Origin: Capnocytophaga stomatis
Lineage (GTDB): Bacteria > Bacteroidota > Bacteroidia > Flavobacteriales > Flavobacteriaceae
DNA: 64,000 bases
Assembly: GCF_002302635.1 (NCBI RefSeq)
Contig: NZ_CP022387.1
Span: forward strand, 372,001-436,000
Direction of reading: 5' to 3'
Each line of letters starts with the position of its first letter. The first letter of the stretch is position 1. The position numbers and the translations under genes are program-made. Of this stretch, positions 16,461 to 24,539 are shown piece after piece. The notes under the pieces are model-generated. The model was not told where the DNA came from. It did not search any database and saw nothing but the letters and a program-made list of their open reading frames with translations.

Positions 16461-17206
16461 TCGTTTACAAGAAAAATATTTTCAGAGTATTCTACTTTTT
16501 TCAAAAAAAGACCGCAAGCAGGCACGGAAGCCCCCGCCCTACAACGATTTTTACTCTCTATAATCTTCTGGAAATCAAGAAGGGATATTTTTCCAAGCCC
16601 TACATCAATCAACGTACCCACGATGGCTCGCACCATATTTCGCAAAAAACGATCAGCTGAAATCGTAAAAATTAAAAGCGATTCTTCTTGTTTCCAAAAA
16701 GCCTCATAAATCTTGCAGTTATAAGTCTTCACATCCGTATTTGACTTTGAAAAACACTGAAAATCAACATATTTAAAAAGAAGTTTTGCCGCCTCTTCCA
16801 TTTTTTGCACATCTAACGGAAGATTCACATACATACTTGATTCATAACGAAATGCATCTTTCTTTGTGCAAATGTGATATTCATAGGTTCTTTTTATCGC
16901 ATCAAATCGGGCGTGTGCATCGTCCTTCACGCGATGAATTTTGTAAATGGCAATATCCTTAGGCAAAAAAGCATTCAATTTGTAAACCAACTGATTATCA
17001 ATAGGATTTTCAACATCAAAATGGGCAAACATTTGCAAAGCGTGCACTCCGCTATCGGTTCGTCCAGCTCCAACGATTTCTATTTGAGTTCGTAAAAGTG
17101 TACTCAAACTTTTCTCCATAACTTCCTGAACACTAACCGAATGTGGTTGGTTCTGCCATCCGTGATAATTTTTCCCGTTGTATGAAAATTCTATGAAATA
17201 TCGCAT
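16457..17206 (-). CDS. truA: tRNA pseudouridine(38-40) synthase
   Basis: A 249-residue enzyme that isomerises U38, U39 and U40 in the anticodon arm of tRNAs. The catalytic Asp51 lies in GAGRTDSGVHA (residues 46-56). MVRAIVGTLIDVGLGK (about 195-210) and the C-terminal RCRAGASVPACGLFL are further family markers. The length is normal. The C-terminal codons (about 16511-16550) are unusually GC-rich for this genome. It is transcribed together with the TPR-protein gene, whose stop codon lies 3 bases upstream of the truA start. Confidence 0.95.
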   Translation of the reverse strand: MRYFIEFSYNGKNYHGWQNQPHSVSVQEVMEKSLSTLLRTQIEIVGAGRTDSGVHALQMFAHFDVENPIDNQLVYKLNAFLPKDIAIYKIHRVKDDAHARFDAIKRTYEYHICTKKDAFRYESSMYVNLPLDVQKMEEAAKLLFKYVDFQCFSKSNTDVKTYNCKIYEAFWKQEESLLIFTISADRFLRNMVRAIVGTLIDVGLGKISLLDFQKIIESKNRCRAGASVPACGLFLKKVEYSENIFLVND

Positions 17207-17208
17207 TT

Positions 17209-18591
17209 TTAGTTTTTCTTCATTATTTCTTTTACAAAATCCAAACTAAAAAAAGCTGGGAATTTTTTATCGAAAAAAGCAATCCATTCTTTTCCTTTCT
17301 CGAAAGCAATTTTCAAATAACGCTCTGATTCCAAGAAGTTTCCAATACCAGCAAAAGCAATTGACAAGCGATAAAAAGTAGTCACATCATCAGGGAAAAT
17401 GCGCATCGTATCTGAGGCAACGGACAAGGCTTTGGCATAATTTTCATTTAATAATAACAAATCCGTCCAATTAATCAACGTATTTAACGAATAATCACCA
17501 AACTCAACTGCCTGACTAAAAGCATATTCTGCTCGTTCATAATCCTGCAAACAGAAATTAATTTCGGCACAACGACGCCAATAATACGGATTGTTGTCCT
17601 CAAGAAGCAACACTTTGTTTATATACTTCAAAGCCTTGGAATGATTCCCCCTAAGGTAGTAAAACTCAGCCAACGTGAGCCAAGATTTACTCAATTGAGG
17701 GTCCTCGTGAACCGCTTTAAAATAATACTGTTCAGCAGTGGCATCGTCGTTCATTTTCTCAAAACAACGCCCGATATGCAAATACACCAAAGGAGAAGCA
17801 TCGTCTAATGTGAGTGTAATCTTGTAATTTTCAATAGCTTTCTGATAATTTTCAAGCCTTTCCAACACTTTAGCTTTTTCAAAATAAGCTCCCGTGAAAG
17901 TATCGTCGCTTATTATGGCAAAGTCAAAACATCTCAACGCTTCATTTAGCTCCTCTTTTGCCAAATGCTGTTTTCCCAAATAATGCCAAGCCACTTCGCA
18001 ATACGGATTTTTATCCAAATACGAATTCAAAAAGGCAATTGCTTCATCATTTTCTTCCAAAATATCATAGCAGAAAAGCAATTGTTGTAACGACATATAG
18101 TCCTCAATATCTTCTGATAAGCACTTTTTGAAGTATTTTTTCGCTTCTTGATAATTTTCTATAAAAAGATATTCCATTGCGATGAGCGAATAAACATCTA
18201 CCAAATCATCAGCCAAAGGAAGTGCGAATTTTAGCAAATCAATTGCTTTTTCGTGTTGATTAAGTTTGGAATACAGATTTGCCTTCTGCACGTAAACCTC
18301 TGAATTTGAAGGCTCAAGCAACTCCAATTCGTTAAGAATAAGCGATGCTTGTTGCAATTCATCTTCAAAAATCATTACCTCTACCTGCAAGAGTTTCAAT
18401 GATATAGCCGAAGGATGTTGATTCAAACCAATTTGCAACGCGTGCTTGGCTTTACTCATTTTTCCTAATTCCAAATAATATTCAATGATTTCTTCAAATT
18501 CATCAACATCAAAAAACAAAATATGATTTTGTTGCAACATTGACTCGAATTTTGAAACAGAATAATTTTCTTCTTCTGAAAAAAATTGCAT
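17209..18591 (-). CDS. Tetratricopeptide-repeat protein
   Basis: A 460-residue protein made mostly of TPR helical hairpins (for example HEKAIDLLKFALPLADD, NYQEAKKYFKKCLSEDIED, ELNEALRCFDFAI and NYQKAIENYKITLTL), at least ten repeats. It has no signal peptide or membrane segment, so it should be cytoplasmic. It is a scaffold type, and I cannot name a partner. It lies just upstream of truA on the same strand with a 2-base gap, so the two are almost certainly co-transcribed. Similar proteins sit beside truA in other flavobacteria as far as I recall, but the function is not known. Confidence 0.85.
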   Translation of the reverse strand: MQFFSEEENYSVSKFESMLQQNHILFFDVDEFEEIIEYYLELGKMSKAKHALQIGLNQHPSAISLKLLQVEVMIFEDELQQASLILNELELLEPSNSEVYVQKANLYSKLNQHEKAIDLLKFALPLADDLVDVYSLIAMEYLFIENYQEAKKYFKKCLSEDIEDYMSLQQLLFCYDILEENDEAIAFLNSYLDKNPYCEVAWHYLGKQHLAKEELNEALRCFDFAIISDDTFTGAYFEKAKVLERLENYQKAIENYKITLTLDDASPLVYLHIGRCFEKMNDDATAEQYYFKAVHEDPQLSKSWLTLAEFYYLRGNHSKALKYINKVLLLEDNNPYYWRRCAEINFCLQDYERAEYAFSQAVEFGDYSLNTLINWTDLLLLNENYAKALSVASDTMRIFPDDVTTFYRLSIAFAGIGNFLESERYLKIAFEKGKEWIAFFDKKFPAFFSLDFVKEIMKKN

Positions 18592-18682
18592 AATTGATTT
18601 TATCTTTATTTTATAAACAGAAGCAAAATAATTAATTATTTATCAATATCTTAGCTTCCAATTTAATTTTATCTTACCTTGA

Positions 18683-19441
18683 TTATCTTCTATCCCAACG
18701 GTTCTGGTCAAATGATTTTTTTCTCCAGTACCACATCATCAAAAAGCCCATTAAAGCTCCTCCCACGTGGGCAAAATGTGCGATATTTCCTCCGAAAACA
18801 GAAAATCCCGTAACACCTGAAAATAAGTCCAAACCAACTATAATCGGGATAAAATATTTTGCTTTTATAGGATAAGGAATGAAGAAAAGCATCAATTTGG
18901 CATCAGGGAACATCATTGCAAATGCTGCTAAAATACCGTAAATCGCCCCCGAAGCCCCAACAGCTGGCGTGAAATACGCTGACATCATATCATCAAAAGT
19001 GCTTTTTGAAATGATTTGCTCCCAAGCTGTGTTGTATTTACCTTCGGCTAAAACACTTTTTACCATTTCGGCAGAAAATCCAGTCTCTTCCAAAGCCTGA
19101 AGACCTTGTTGGAAATAATAATAATTTACGCCAGAATGTATCAGTGCAGCTCCAATTCCGCAGGAAAGATAGAAAAACAAAAACTTATTTCTTCCCCAAA
19201 TATGTTCCAGCGGACTTCCGAAAGCCCAAAGTGCGTACATATTGAAGAATAAATGAGCCCAATCTCCGTGCATAAACATATGAGAAATAACTTGCCACCA
19301 ATTAAATTGCGGATTTTCAAAGAAATAGATAGGAGTTATTTCCTTTAGATTTAAGCTTGGAATAAGGTTATATTGTACAACGACAAATAAAATAGCATTT
19401 ATTATTATCAAGTGCTTGACTGTCTGCGTTATGCGTTCCAT
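18683..19441 (-). CDS. Rhomboid-family intramembrane serine protease
   Basis: A 252-residue polytopic membrane protein. The catalytic Ser lies in GASGAIYGILAAF (about residues 163-175) and the catalytic His in AHFAHVGGALMGFLM (about 220-234). The conserved HMFMHGDWAHLFFNMYALWAFG segment is around residues 53-75. Six helices are expected. A loop insertion between helices 3 and 4 (QGLQALEETGFSAEM) is typical of Bacteroidota members. Substrates are unknown. It lies 12 bases downstream of mutL on the same strand and is likely co-transcribed with it. Confidence 0.92.
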   Translation of the reverse strand: MERITQTVKHLIIINAILFVVVQYNLIPSLNLKEITPIYFFENPQFNWWQVISHMFMHGDWAHLFFNMYALWAFGSPLEHIWGRNKFLFFYLSCGIGAALIHSGVNYYYFQQGLQALEETGFSAEMVKSVLAEGKYNTAWEQIISKSTFDDMMSAYFTPAVGASGAIYGILAAFAMMFPDAKLMLFFIPYPIKAKYFIPIIVGLDLFSGVTGFSVFGGNIAHFAHVGGALMGFLMMWYWRKKSFDQNRWDRR

Positions 19442-19453
19442 AATTTTTTAAAA

Positions 19454-21283
19454 TTAAAAATATTTATCAATATCAGTTAGTGAAAATGTGCTGTAAATCC
19501 GTTTTCCAGAGGGCGAAGTTAAACTTTCTTCACAAGCAAACAAATTATTCAGTAAAGTTTCTTGCTCTTCCTCCGTTAGAGTTTGCCCTGTTTTTACAGC
19601 CAAATTTTTAGAAATGCTTTTTGCAAATGCCTCTTTTTGAGAGTTTTCTCCTCCATATACATTTTCAATGTGTTGTTGTACTATTTCCGAAAAAACTTCC
19701 GGTATTTGGCTATCCGAAATATGAAGCGGAATTCCGGTCAAAATAACTTTATCTGCTTCAATATCAATTATGAATCCAATATCCTCAAAAAATTGTTTCA
19801 ATTTTAAAATACTTTCAATTTCGGGTTTTGAAAAAGAAAGTTCAATAGGAAACATCAACTGTTGGCTTGCCGTACTGCTTGATTGTAAGGTTTTTATAAA
19901 TTCCTCATACAGAACACGTTGATGTGCCCGATGAATATTAACCACAATTAATTCTCCTCCCAATGTCGTTACGAGGTACTTCCTCCCAAAGGAAATGATT
20001 TTTTTTCCTGTTTGCAAAATTGGAGTTTCAGTATCAAACAGCTTACTTTCAATCACTTGAGACTCAAAATTATTCAGCCCAGAATCTATTTCCGAATATA
20101 GGCTTTCCCAAGCAGGTTGCTTTTTTGATTGATGTGAATAACTACTTGAATATGATGATTTTGGCTTTATTTCTTCCTTAAACGGATTAAAATCGGGGTC
20201 TATTTCTATTTTCGGAAAAACAGGCTCTTTATCCTTGTAATTGTACGGAATATCAAAAGAAGCATCTCTGTTAAAATCAAGTGTCGGAGCTATGTTAAAT
20301 TGCCCTAAACTGTGTTTCACCGCCGATTTTAAAAGAGCATAAATACTGTGTTCGTCCTCAAATTTAACCTCAGTTTTTGTAGGATGAATGTTAATATCAA
20401 TGGAAGAAGGGTCAACCTCAAGCTGAATGAAATAATCGGGTTGTTGCTGACTGTTAATCAAGCCTTCATAAGCCGTTGTAATTGCGTGATTTAAGTATCT
20501 GCTTTTCACAAAACGATGATTAACCATCAAAAATTGTAATGATTTGCTTTTTGTGATATATTCGGGTTTTACAATAAATCCGCTGATTTTCAGTATAGGA
20601 GTTTCTTCCTCAACAGGAACTAATTTCTCATTTGTTTTAGCACCGAATATGTGAACTATCCGTTGTCTGAAATTTGCAACGGGCAAGTTAAACAGCTCAC
20701 TTCCATTATTATAAAAATAGAAATGGATATTCGGATGAGCCAATGCAACTCTGTGAAATTCGTCTAGCACGTGCCGAAGTTCCACAGAATCAGATTTTAA
20801 GAAATTCCGACGAGCCGGAATGTTAAAAAACAGATTTTTCATCGCAATGGAAGTTCCGTTGGCAGTTACGCAAGGTTCCTGATAAGTAACTTTGCTTCCC
20901 TCAATGCGAAGTTCCGTTCCCAATTCATCAGATGGGCGTTTTGTAATTAGCTCTACGTGAGCAATTGCGGCAATTGAAGCCAAAGCCTCACCTCTAAATC
21001 CTTTTGTTTGTAAATGAAACAAATCCTCCGCTTTTTGAATCTTTGAAGTTGCGTGACGTTCAAAAGCCAAGCGAGCATCTGTAACGCTCATACCAATCCC
21101 ATTATCAATAACTTGCACTAAAGTTTTTCCCGCATCTTTAATAATAAGTTTAATTTCTGTAGCTTTGGCATCAATGGCATTTTCAAGCAATTCTTTCACA
21201 GCCGAGGCGGGACGCTGAATCACTTCTCCTGCTGCAATCTGGTTAGCTACGTGGTCTGGTAATAAGCGAATTATATCTGTCAT
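19454..21283 (-). CDS. mutL: DNA mismatch repair protein MutL
   Basis: A 609-residue protein linking mismatch recognition by MutS to strand removal. The N-terminal GHKL ATPase is clear: LLENAIDAKATEIKL (motif I), DNGIGM (motif II) and TKGFRGEALASIAAIAHV (motif III). A long Ser/Lys-rich linker (about residues 340-430) leads to the dimerisation domain. There, the position of the endonuclease motif DQHAxxExxxxE reads NIHRAHQRVLYEEF (near residue 449), with Asn for Asp and Gln for Glu. The C-terminal CEESLTSPSGKRIYSTF is present. It begins a likely mutL-rhomboid operon. Confidence 0.95.
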   Translation of the reverse strand: MTDIIRLLPDHVANQIAAGEVIQRPASAVKELLENAIDAKATEIKLIIKDAGKTLVQVIDNGIGMSVTDARLAFERHATSKIQKAEDLFHLQTKGFRGEALASIAAIAHVELITKRPSDELGTELRIEGSKVTYQEPCVTANGTSIAMKNLFFNIPARRNFLKSDSVELRHVLDEFHRVALAHPNIHFYFYNNGSELFNLPVANFRQRIVHIFGAKTNEKLVPVEEETPILKISGFIVKPEYITKSKSLQFLMVNHRFVKSRYLNHAITTAYEGLINSQQQPDYFIQLEVDPSSIDINIHPTKTEVKFEDEHSIYALLKSAVKHSLGQFNIAPTLDFNRDASFDIPYNYKDKEPVFPKIEIDPDFNPFKEEIKPKSSYSSSYSHQSKKQPAWESLYSEIDSGLNNFESQVIESKLFDTETPILQTGKKIISFGRKYLVTTLGGELIVVNIHRAHQRVLYEEFIKTLQSSSTASQQLMFPIELSFSKPEIESILKLKQFFEDIGFIIDIEADKVILTGIPLHISDSQIPEVFSEIVQQHIENVYGGENSQKEAFAKSISKNLAVKTGQTLTEEEQETLLNNLFACEESLTSPSGKRIYSTFSLTDIDKYF

Positions 21284-21357
21284 AAATTGAAGTCAAAAAA
21301 GTTTAAAAACATTGCGTATTTGTTTTCAAAACTTTTAAATAAAAGACTCTTTTTCTG

Positions 21358-21642
21358 TTACTTTTTAAATATTGATATATCAAAATCAAGAAAATAGAGG
21401 GCTAAAAAAATCAGTATAGCCAAAACTACCAAAAAAGTTTTGTTGATTTCTCTGTTTTTGCGGTTACGGCTTTCCTTTCGGATATCTTGCCATTCCACAG
21501 TGAAATGATTGGTTTGCGTTTCACGGTCTTTTCGTATGCGTGAATCAAACTCATACGGATTTCCCAAATCCTTGCCTTCATAATATCGAGGTGTGTAATT
21601 GTATTTTTTATTTTTCCTCAGATAGAAAATCCTAACTTTCAT
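21358..21642 (-). CDS. Small conserved flavobacterial membrane protein
   Basis: A 94-residue protein with a basic, aromatic soluble part (MKVRIFYLRKNKKYNYTPRYY) and one C-terminal membrane helix (TFLVVLAILIFLALYFLDF, about residues 69-87). Proteins of this look next to mutL in Flavobacteriia are, as I recall, sometimes labelled riboflavin synthase subunit beta; nothing in the sequence supports that enzyme. It lies 74 bases upstream of mutL on the same strand. Function unknown. Confidence 0.75.
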   Translation of the reverse strand: MKVRIFYLRKNKKYNYTPRYYEGKDLGNPYEFDSRIRKDRETQTNHFTVEWQDIRKESRNRKNREINKTFLVVLAILIFLALYFLDFDISIFKK

Positions 21643-21734
21643 AGTTTTACTTCTTTATTCTTTTATCTTTTTTTATTGAGAAACCCCATTCATCAGGTTT
21701 TGCAAAAGTACGAAAAATTAATTTAAAACAAAAA

Positions 21735-21758
21735 GGCTACCCAAAAAGCAGGATAGCC
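21735..21758 (-). terminator. Intrinsic terminator after azurin
   Basis: Stem GGCTACCC / GGATAGCC with a loop; on the minus strand it is followed by a T-rich run. It lies about 30 bases past the azurin stop codon. Confidence 0.7.
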
Positions 21759-21785
21759 TAACGTAGATAATAAATTGTTTTTTAT

Positions 21786-22319
21786 TTATTCAACAATAAA
21801 TTTACCTTTCATAATTGCATAATGCCCAGGGAATGAACACATAAAGTCATAAGTTCCTTTTTCTGGAGCATCAAATGTGATTGTTGTTGACTCGCCACCA
21901 CCAATCATCTTAGTATGAGCAATAACTTCATCGCTTCCGGCAGGTACATAATCTGTATCTTTTGCATTCATTGCCTTTCCGGCGAAAGCAGCAAGGTCAG
22001 TTCCTTGTTTCAACAACACGAAATTGTGTCCCATAACTTCCACTTTCATTTTACCAACGTGTTTCAAAGTCAAGGTTACTTTCTCACCTGCTTTTACTCT
22101 GATTTCGTTTGTACTAAAAGTCATTTGGTCGGTACTTTCCAACACAATTGCACCATCTTCAACTTTTTGTTCTGTTGCTGCCGGTTTTTGTTCTTGCATT
22201 GAATGGTCGTGATTGTGAGTTGCTTCCATTGAAGAACTTGCCTCGTTTTTCTTAGTTTCCGTATTACCACACGATACAATAAACGCCCCCATAAGAGCCA
22301 CTAAAAATACTTTTTTCAT
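21786..22319 (-). CDS. Azurin-type blue copper lipoprotein
   Basis: A 177-residue type I copper protein that carries electrons at the cell envelope. The N-terminus is a lipoprotein signal (LVALMGAFIVSCGNTETKK, lipidated Cys near residue 17), followed by a His/Gln-rich linker. The cupredoxin domain starts near residue 55 (DQMTFSTNEIRVKAGEKVTL). Copper ligands are visible as His in VMGHNFVLL and the C-terminal Cys-His-Met set in FMCSFPGHYAIMKG. The start is the ATG at 22319; upstream in-frame codons lie in the promoter region. Bacterial azurins of this kind donate electrons to cytochrome c peroxidases or oxidases; the partner here is unknown. Confidence 0.92.
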   Translation of the reverse strand: MKKVFLVALMGAFIVSCGNTETKKNEASSSMEATHNHDHSMQEQKPAATEQKVEDGAIVLESTDQMTFSTNEIRVKAGEKVTLTLKHVGKMKVEVMGHNFVLLKQGTDLAAFAGKAMNAKDTDYVPAGSDEVIAHTKMIGGGESTTITFDAPEKGTYDFMCSFPGHYAIMKGKFIVE

Positions 22320-22343
22320 ATGAATATTAATTTTAATTTCGTA

Positions 22344-22351
22344 CAAAGGTA
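22344..22351 (-). promoter_or_regulatory. -7 promoter element for azurin
   Basis: TACCTTTG on the minus strand, about 25 bases before the azurin start codon, fits TAnnTTTG. No clear TTG partner at the expected distance. Confidence 0.4.
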
Positions 22352-22517
22352 CAATATTTTTTTTATTTAAAATAATTCTGAATTACTTTTAACATTCATT
22401 TTTTTCAAAAAAATAATCCGCTTTCGTAATAAAACAATTATTACGCATTAATTCGTACTCAATACCAAGCAACACAAAAAACCTGTCTGCTTATTATTAT
22501 AAGTAAAATAAAAAATG

Positions 22518-22525
22518 TATTTTTG
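22518..22525 (+). promoter_or_regulatory. -7 promoter element for the ricT-gldH-PBP1A operon
   Basis: TATTTTTG followed by C fits TAnnTTTGC. It predicts a leader of about 115 bases before the ATG at 22649, containing the small hairpin TTCCTT-CATTGG-AAGGAA (about 22536-22553). This argues against a TTG at 22523 being the gene start. Confidence 0.45.
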
Positions 22526-22648
22526 CAGTTTGAAGTTCCTTCATTGGAAGGAAAAACTAATAATTATACAATTTTAACTAACTTAATAAAACAAGAGATA
22601 AATCATATTTTTTATTATTCTCTTGCAAAAAAACATAGAATTAAAAGG

Positions 22649-23983
22649 ATGAGTTGCAATAATTGCACAACAAAAAATAAAAAAGGTGGCTGTGGAACAG
22701 GTAGTTGCGGAACAGGCGGCTGTGGAAGCGGAAAATTAGCCGTTTTTGATTGGCTTTCTAACACGCAAATACCAGGTGGGCAAAAACAATTTGACTGCGT
22801 AGAAGTTCGATTTAAAAACAGCCGCAAAGAATATTTCAGAAATAGCGATAATATCCCTCTGCAAATAGGTGATGTCGTTGCTACCGAAGCCAATTCCGGA
22901 CACGATGTAGGCATTATCACACTAACGGGCGAACTAGTTCGTTTACAAATGAAAAAGCATCGAATTGATTGGAAAAGTGATGGCGTTCCGAAAATATATC
23001 GTAAAGCAAATCAAAAAGATATTGATATTTGGCAAGAAGCTCGAAACAAAGAAGAAGCCGTTCAAAAGCAATCACGTGAGTTGGCTATTGCTTTAGGTTT
23101 GGAAATGAAAATATCAGATGTTGAGTTTCAAGGAGATGGCTCAAAAGCTACCTTTTATTATACGGCGGAAGGACGCGTTGATTTTCGTCAGTTGATAAAA
23201 GATATGGCTCGGGTTTTTTCTGTCCGAATAGAAATGCGACAAATTGGATTTCGCCAAGAAGCAGCTCGCTTGGGCGGGATTGGCTCATGCGGACGGGAAC
23301 TTTGTTGTTCCACTTGGCTAACTGATTTCAGAACGGTAACTACGGCAGCGGCTCGTTATCAGCAACTTTCATTAAATCCTCAAAAATTAGCCGGACAATG
23401 CGGAAAACTAAAGTGTTGCATTAATTTTGAATTAGATACGTATCTTGATGCTTTACAGGATTTTCCAAAAACAGAAGTCAAACTCGTAACCGAAAAAGGA
23501 AGAGCAAGTTGCCAAAAAATAGATATTTTCAAACGATTTATGTGGTTCACCTATGATGACGACCCGATAAATTGGTACAAAATTTCCGTTGATAGCGTGA
23601 AAGAAATCATTACTATGAACGAAAAAGAGCAAAAAGTGGTTTCTTTGGATAGTTATGCCATTGTAAGTGACGGAGTTGGGATGTCGGCTACTTTGGGCAA
23701 CGACGGAGGTAAAGAAATGATTGAGGAGGATATCACCCGATTTGACAAAGCCAATAAACGAAAAAAAGGTAAAAAAAGCCCGAAAAATCAAAAACAGGCG
23801 AAAAATCCAAATCAACAGAAAGGAGAAAGTCAGAATAATCTCCCGAAAAATGTGAAAGAACAAAAACAGCCAAATCCTCATAAAGAAAATACTCAAAAAA
23901 ATTTAAAAAACACAAACGAATCAAAGAAACCAAATACCAAAAAGAGACCAAACAACAGAAATAATACAAATAAAGAAAAATAA
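22649..23983 (+). CDS. ricT: PSP1-domain protein, RicT family
   Basis: A 444-residue cytoplasmic protein. After a Cys-rich N-terminus (MSCNNCTTKNKKGGCGTGSCG) comes the PSP1 domain (about residues 85-250: FDCVEVRFKNSRKEYFRNSDN to RIEMRQIGFRQEAARLGGIGSCGRELCC), including the conserved CGRELCC and CGKLKCC cysteines. In Bacillus, RicT (YaaT) forms an iron-sulfur complex with RicA and RicF that affects RNA maturation. The last about 90 residues are a Lys/Asn/Gln-rich low-complexity tail. The ATG at 22649 follows AAAAGG. It lies 44 bases upstream of gldH; the same order is common in Flavobacteriia. Confidence 0.88.
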   Translation: MSCNNCTTKNKKGGCGTGSCGTGGCGSGKLAVFDWLSNTQIPGGQKQFDCVEVRFKNSRKEYFRNSDNIPLQIGDVVATEANSGHDVGIITLTGELVRLQMKKHRIDWKSDGVPKIYRKANQKDIDIWQEARNKEEAVQKQSRELAIALGLEMKISDVEFQGDGSKATFYYTAEGRVDFRQLIKDMARVFSVRIEMRQIGFRQEAARLGGIGSCGRELCCSTWLTDFRTVTTAAARYQQLSLNPQKLAGQCGKLKCCINFELDTYLDALQDFPKTEVKLVTEKGRASCQKIDIFKRFMWFTYDDDPINWYKISVDSVKEIITMNEKEQKVVSLDSYAIVSDGVGMSATLGNDGGKEMIEEDITRFDKANKRKKGKKSPKNQKQAKNPNQQKGESQNNLPKNVKEQKQPNPHKENTQKNLKNTNESKKPNTKKRPNNRNNTNKEK

Positions 23984-24027
23984 TACTATTCTTTTTGGAG
24001 TTTCTTAAAACTGTTAAAAACCTAAAA

Positions 24028-24504
24028 ATGAGATTCTTAAAAACGTTATTTATACTTATTTTTCTAACCGGTTGCAACGATAATGTTGAGTATAGCCAGT
24101 ATGTTTCTCTCTCCAACGGTTGGGAAAAGGGGAAACCTGTTCTGTTTCAACTTGAGCAAACGGACACAATTGCTAAGAAAAATCTGTTCATAATGTTACG
24201 TAATGATGAAAAGTACGAATTTAGTAACTTATTCATAATCACAAAATTAGAACAACCTGACAACAAAGTAATTGTAGATACTTTACAATACGAAATGGCA
24301 ACCCCTGAAGGAGAATGGCTTGGCTATGGTTTTTCTGCCGTTAAGGAAAGTAAACTCTGGTACAAAGAAAATTTCAACTTTCCCTCCAAAGGAAAATACA
24401 CCATAAAAATAGAGCAAGCAATGCGAAAAATAGGTGAAAATGAAGGAATTGAACTTCTGGAAGGAATTACAGAGGTAGGTTTGCGAATAGAAGCAGCCAA
24501 TTAA
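24028..24504 (+). CDS. gldH: Gliding motility lipoprotein GldH
   Basis: A 158-residue lipoprotein. The signal peptide ends in the lipobox LTGC (Cys near residue 14), followed by DNVEYSQYVSLSNGWEKGKPVLF, typical of GldH. In Flavobacterium johnsoniae GldH is required for gliding and is linked to the type IX secretion/gliding apparatus. The ATG at 24028 is chosen over an in-frame TTG at 23995. It is flanked by ricT and a PBP1A gene on the same strand, the usual flavobacterial order. This gene is the clearest marker of a gliding or T9SS-bearing bacterium in the window. Confidence 0.9.
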   Translation: MRFLKTLFILIFLTGCNDNVEYSQYVSLSNGWEKGKPVLFQLEQTDTIAKKNLFIMLRNDEKYEFSNLFIITKLEQPDNKVIVDTLQYEMATPEGEWLGYGFSAVKESKLWYKENFNFPSKGKYTIKIEQAMRKIGENEGIELLEGITEVGLRIEAAN

Positions 24505-24539
24505 ATTTATAAAATCAAAAATTTGATATCCAAACATTT

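Noticed and set aside
22523-22648. Longer RicT starting at a TTG
   Set aside because: The TTG is inside the predicted promoter element; the Cys-rich start at 22649 is the natural N-terminus.
23453-24116. Antisense proteins of 147 and 127 residues opposite ricT and gldH
   Set aside because: Phe/Leu-rich mirror frames of the Lys/Asn-rich RicT tail; no start signals or recognisable domains.
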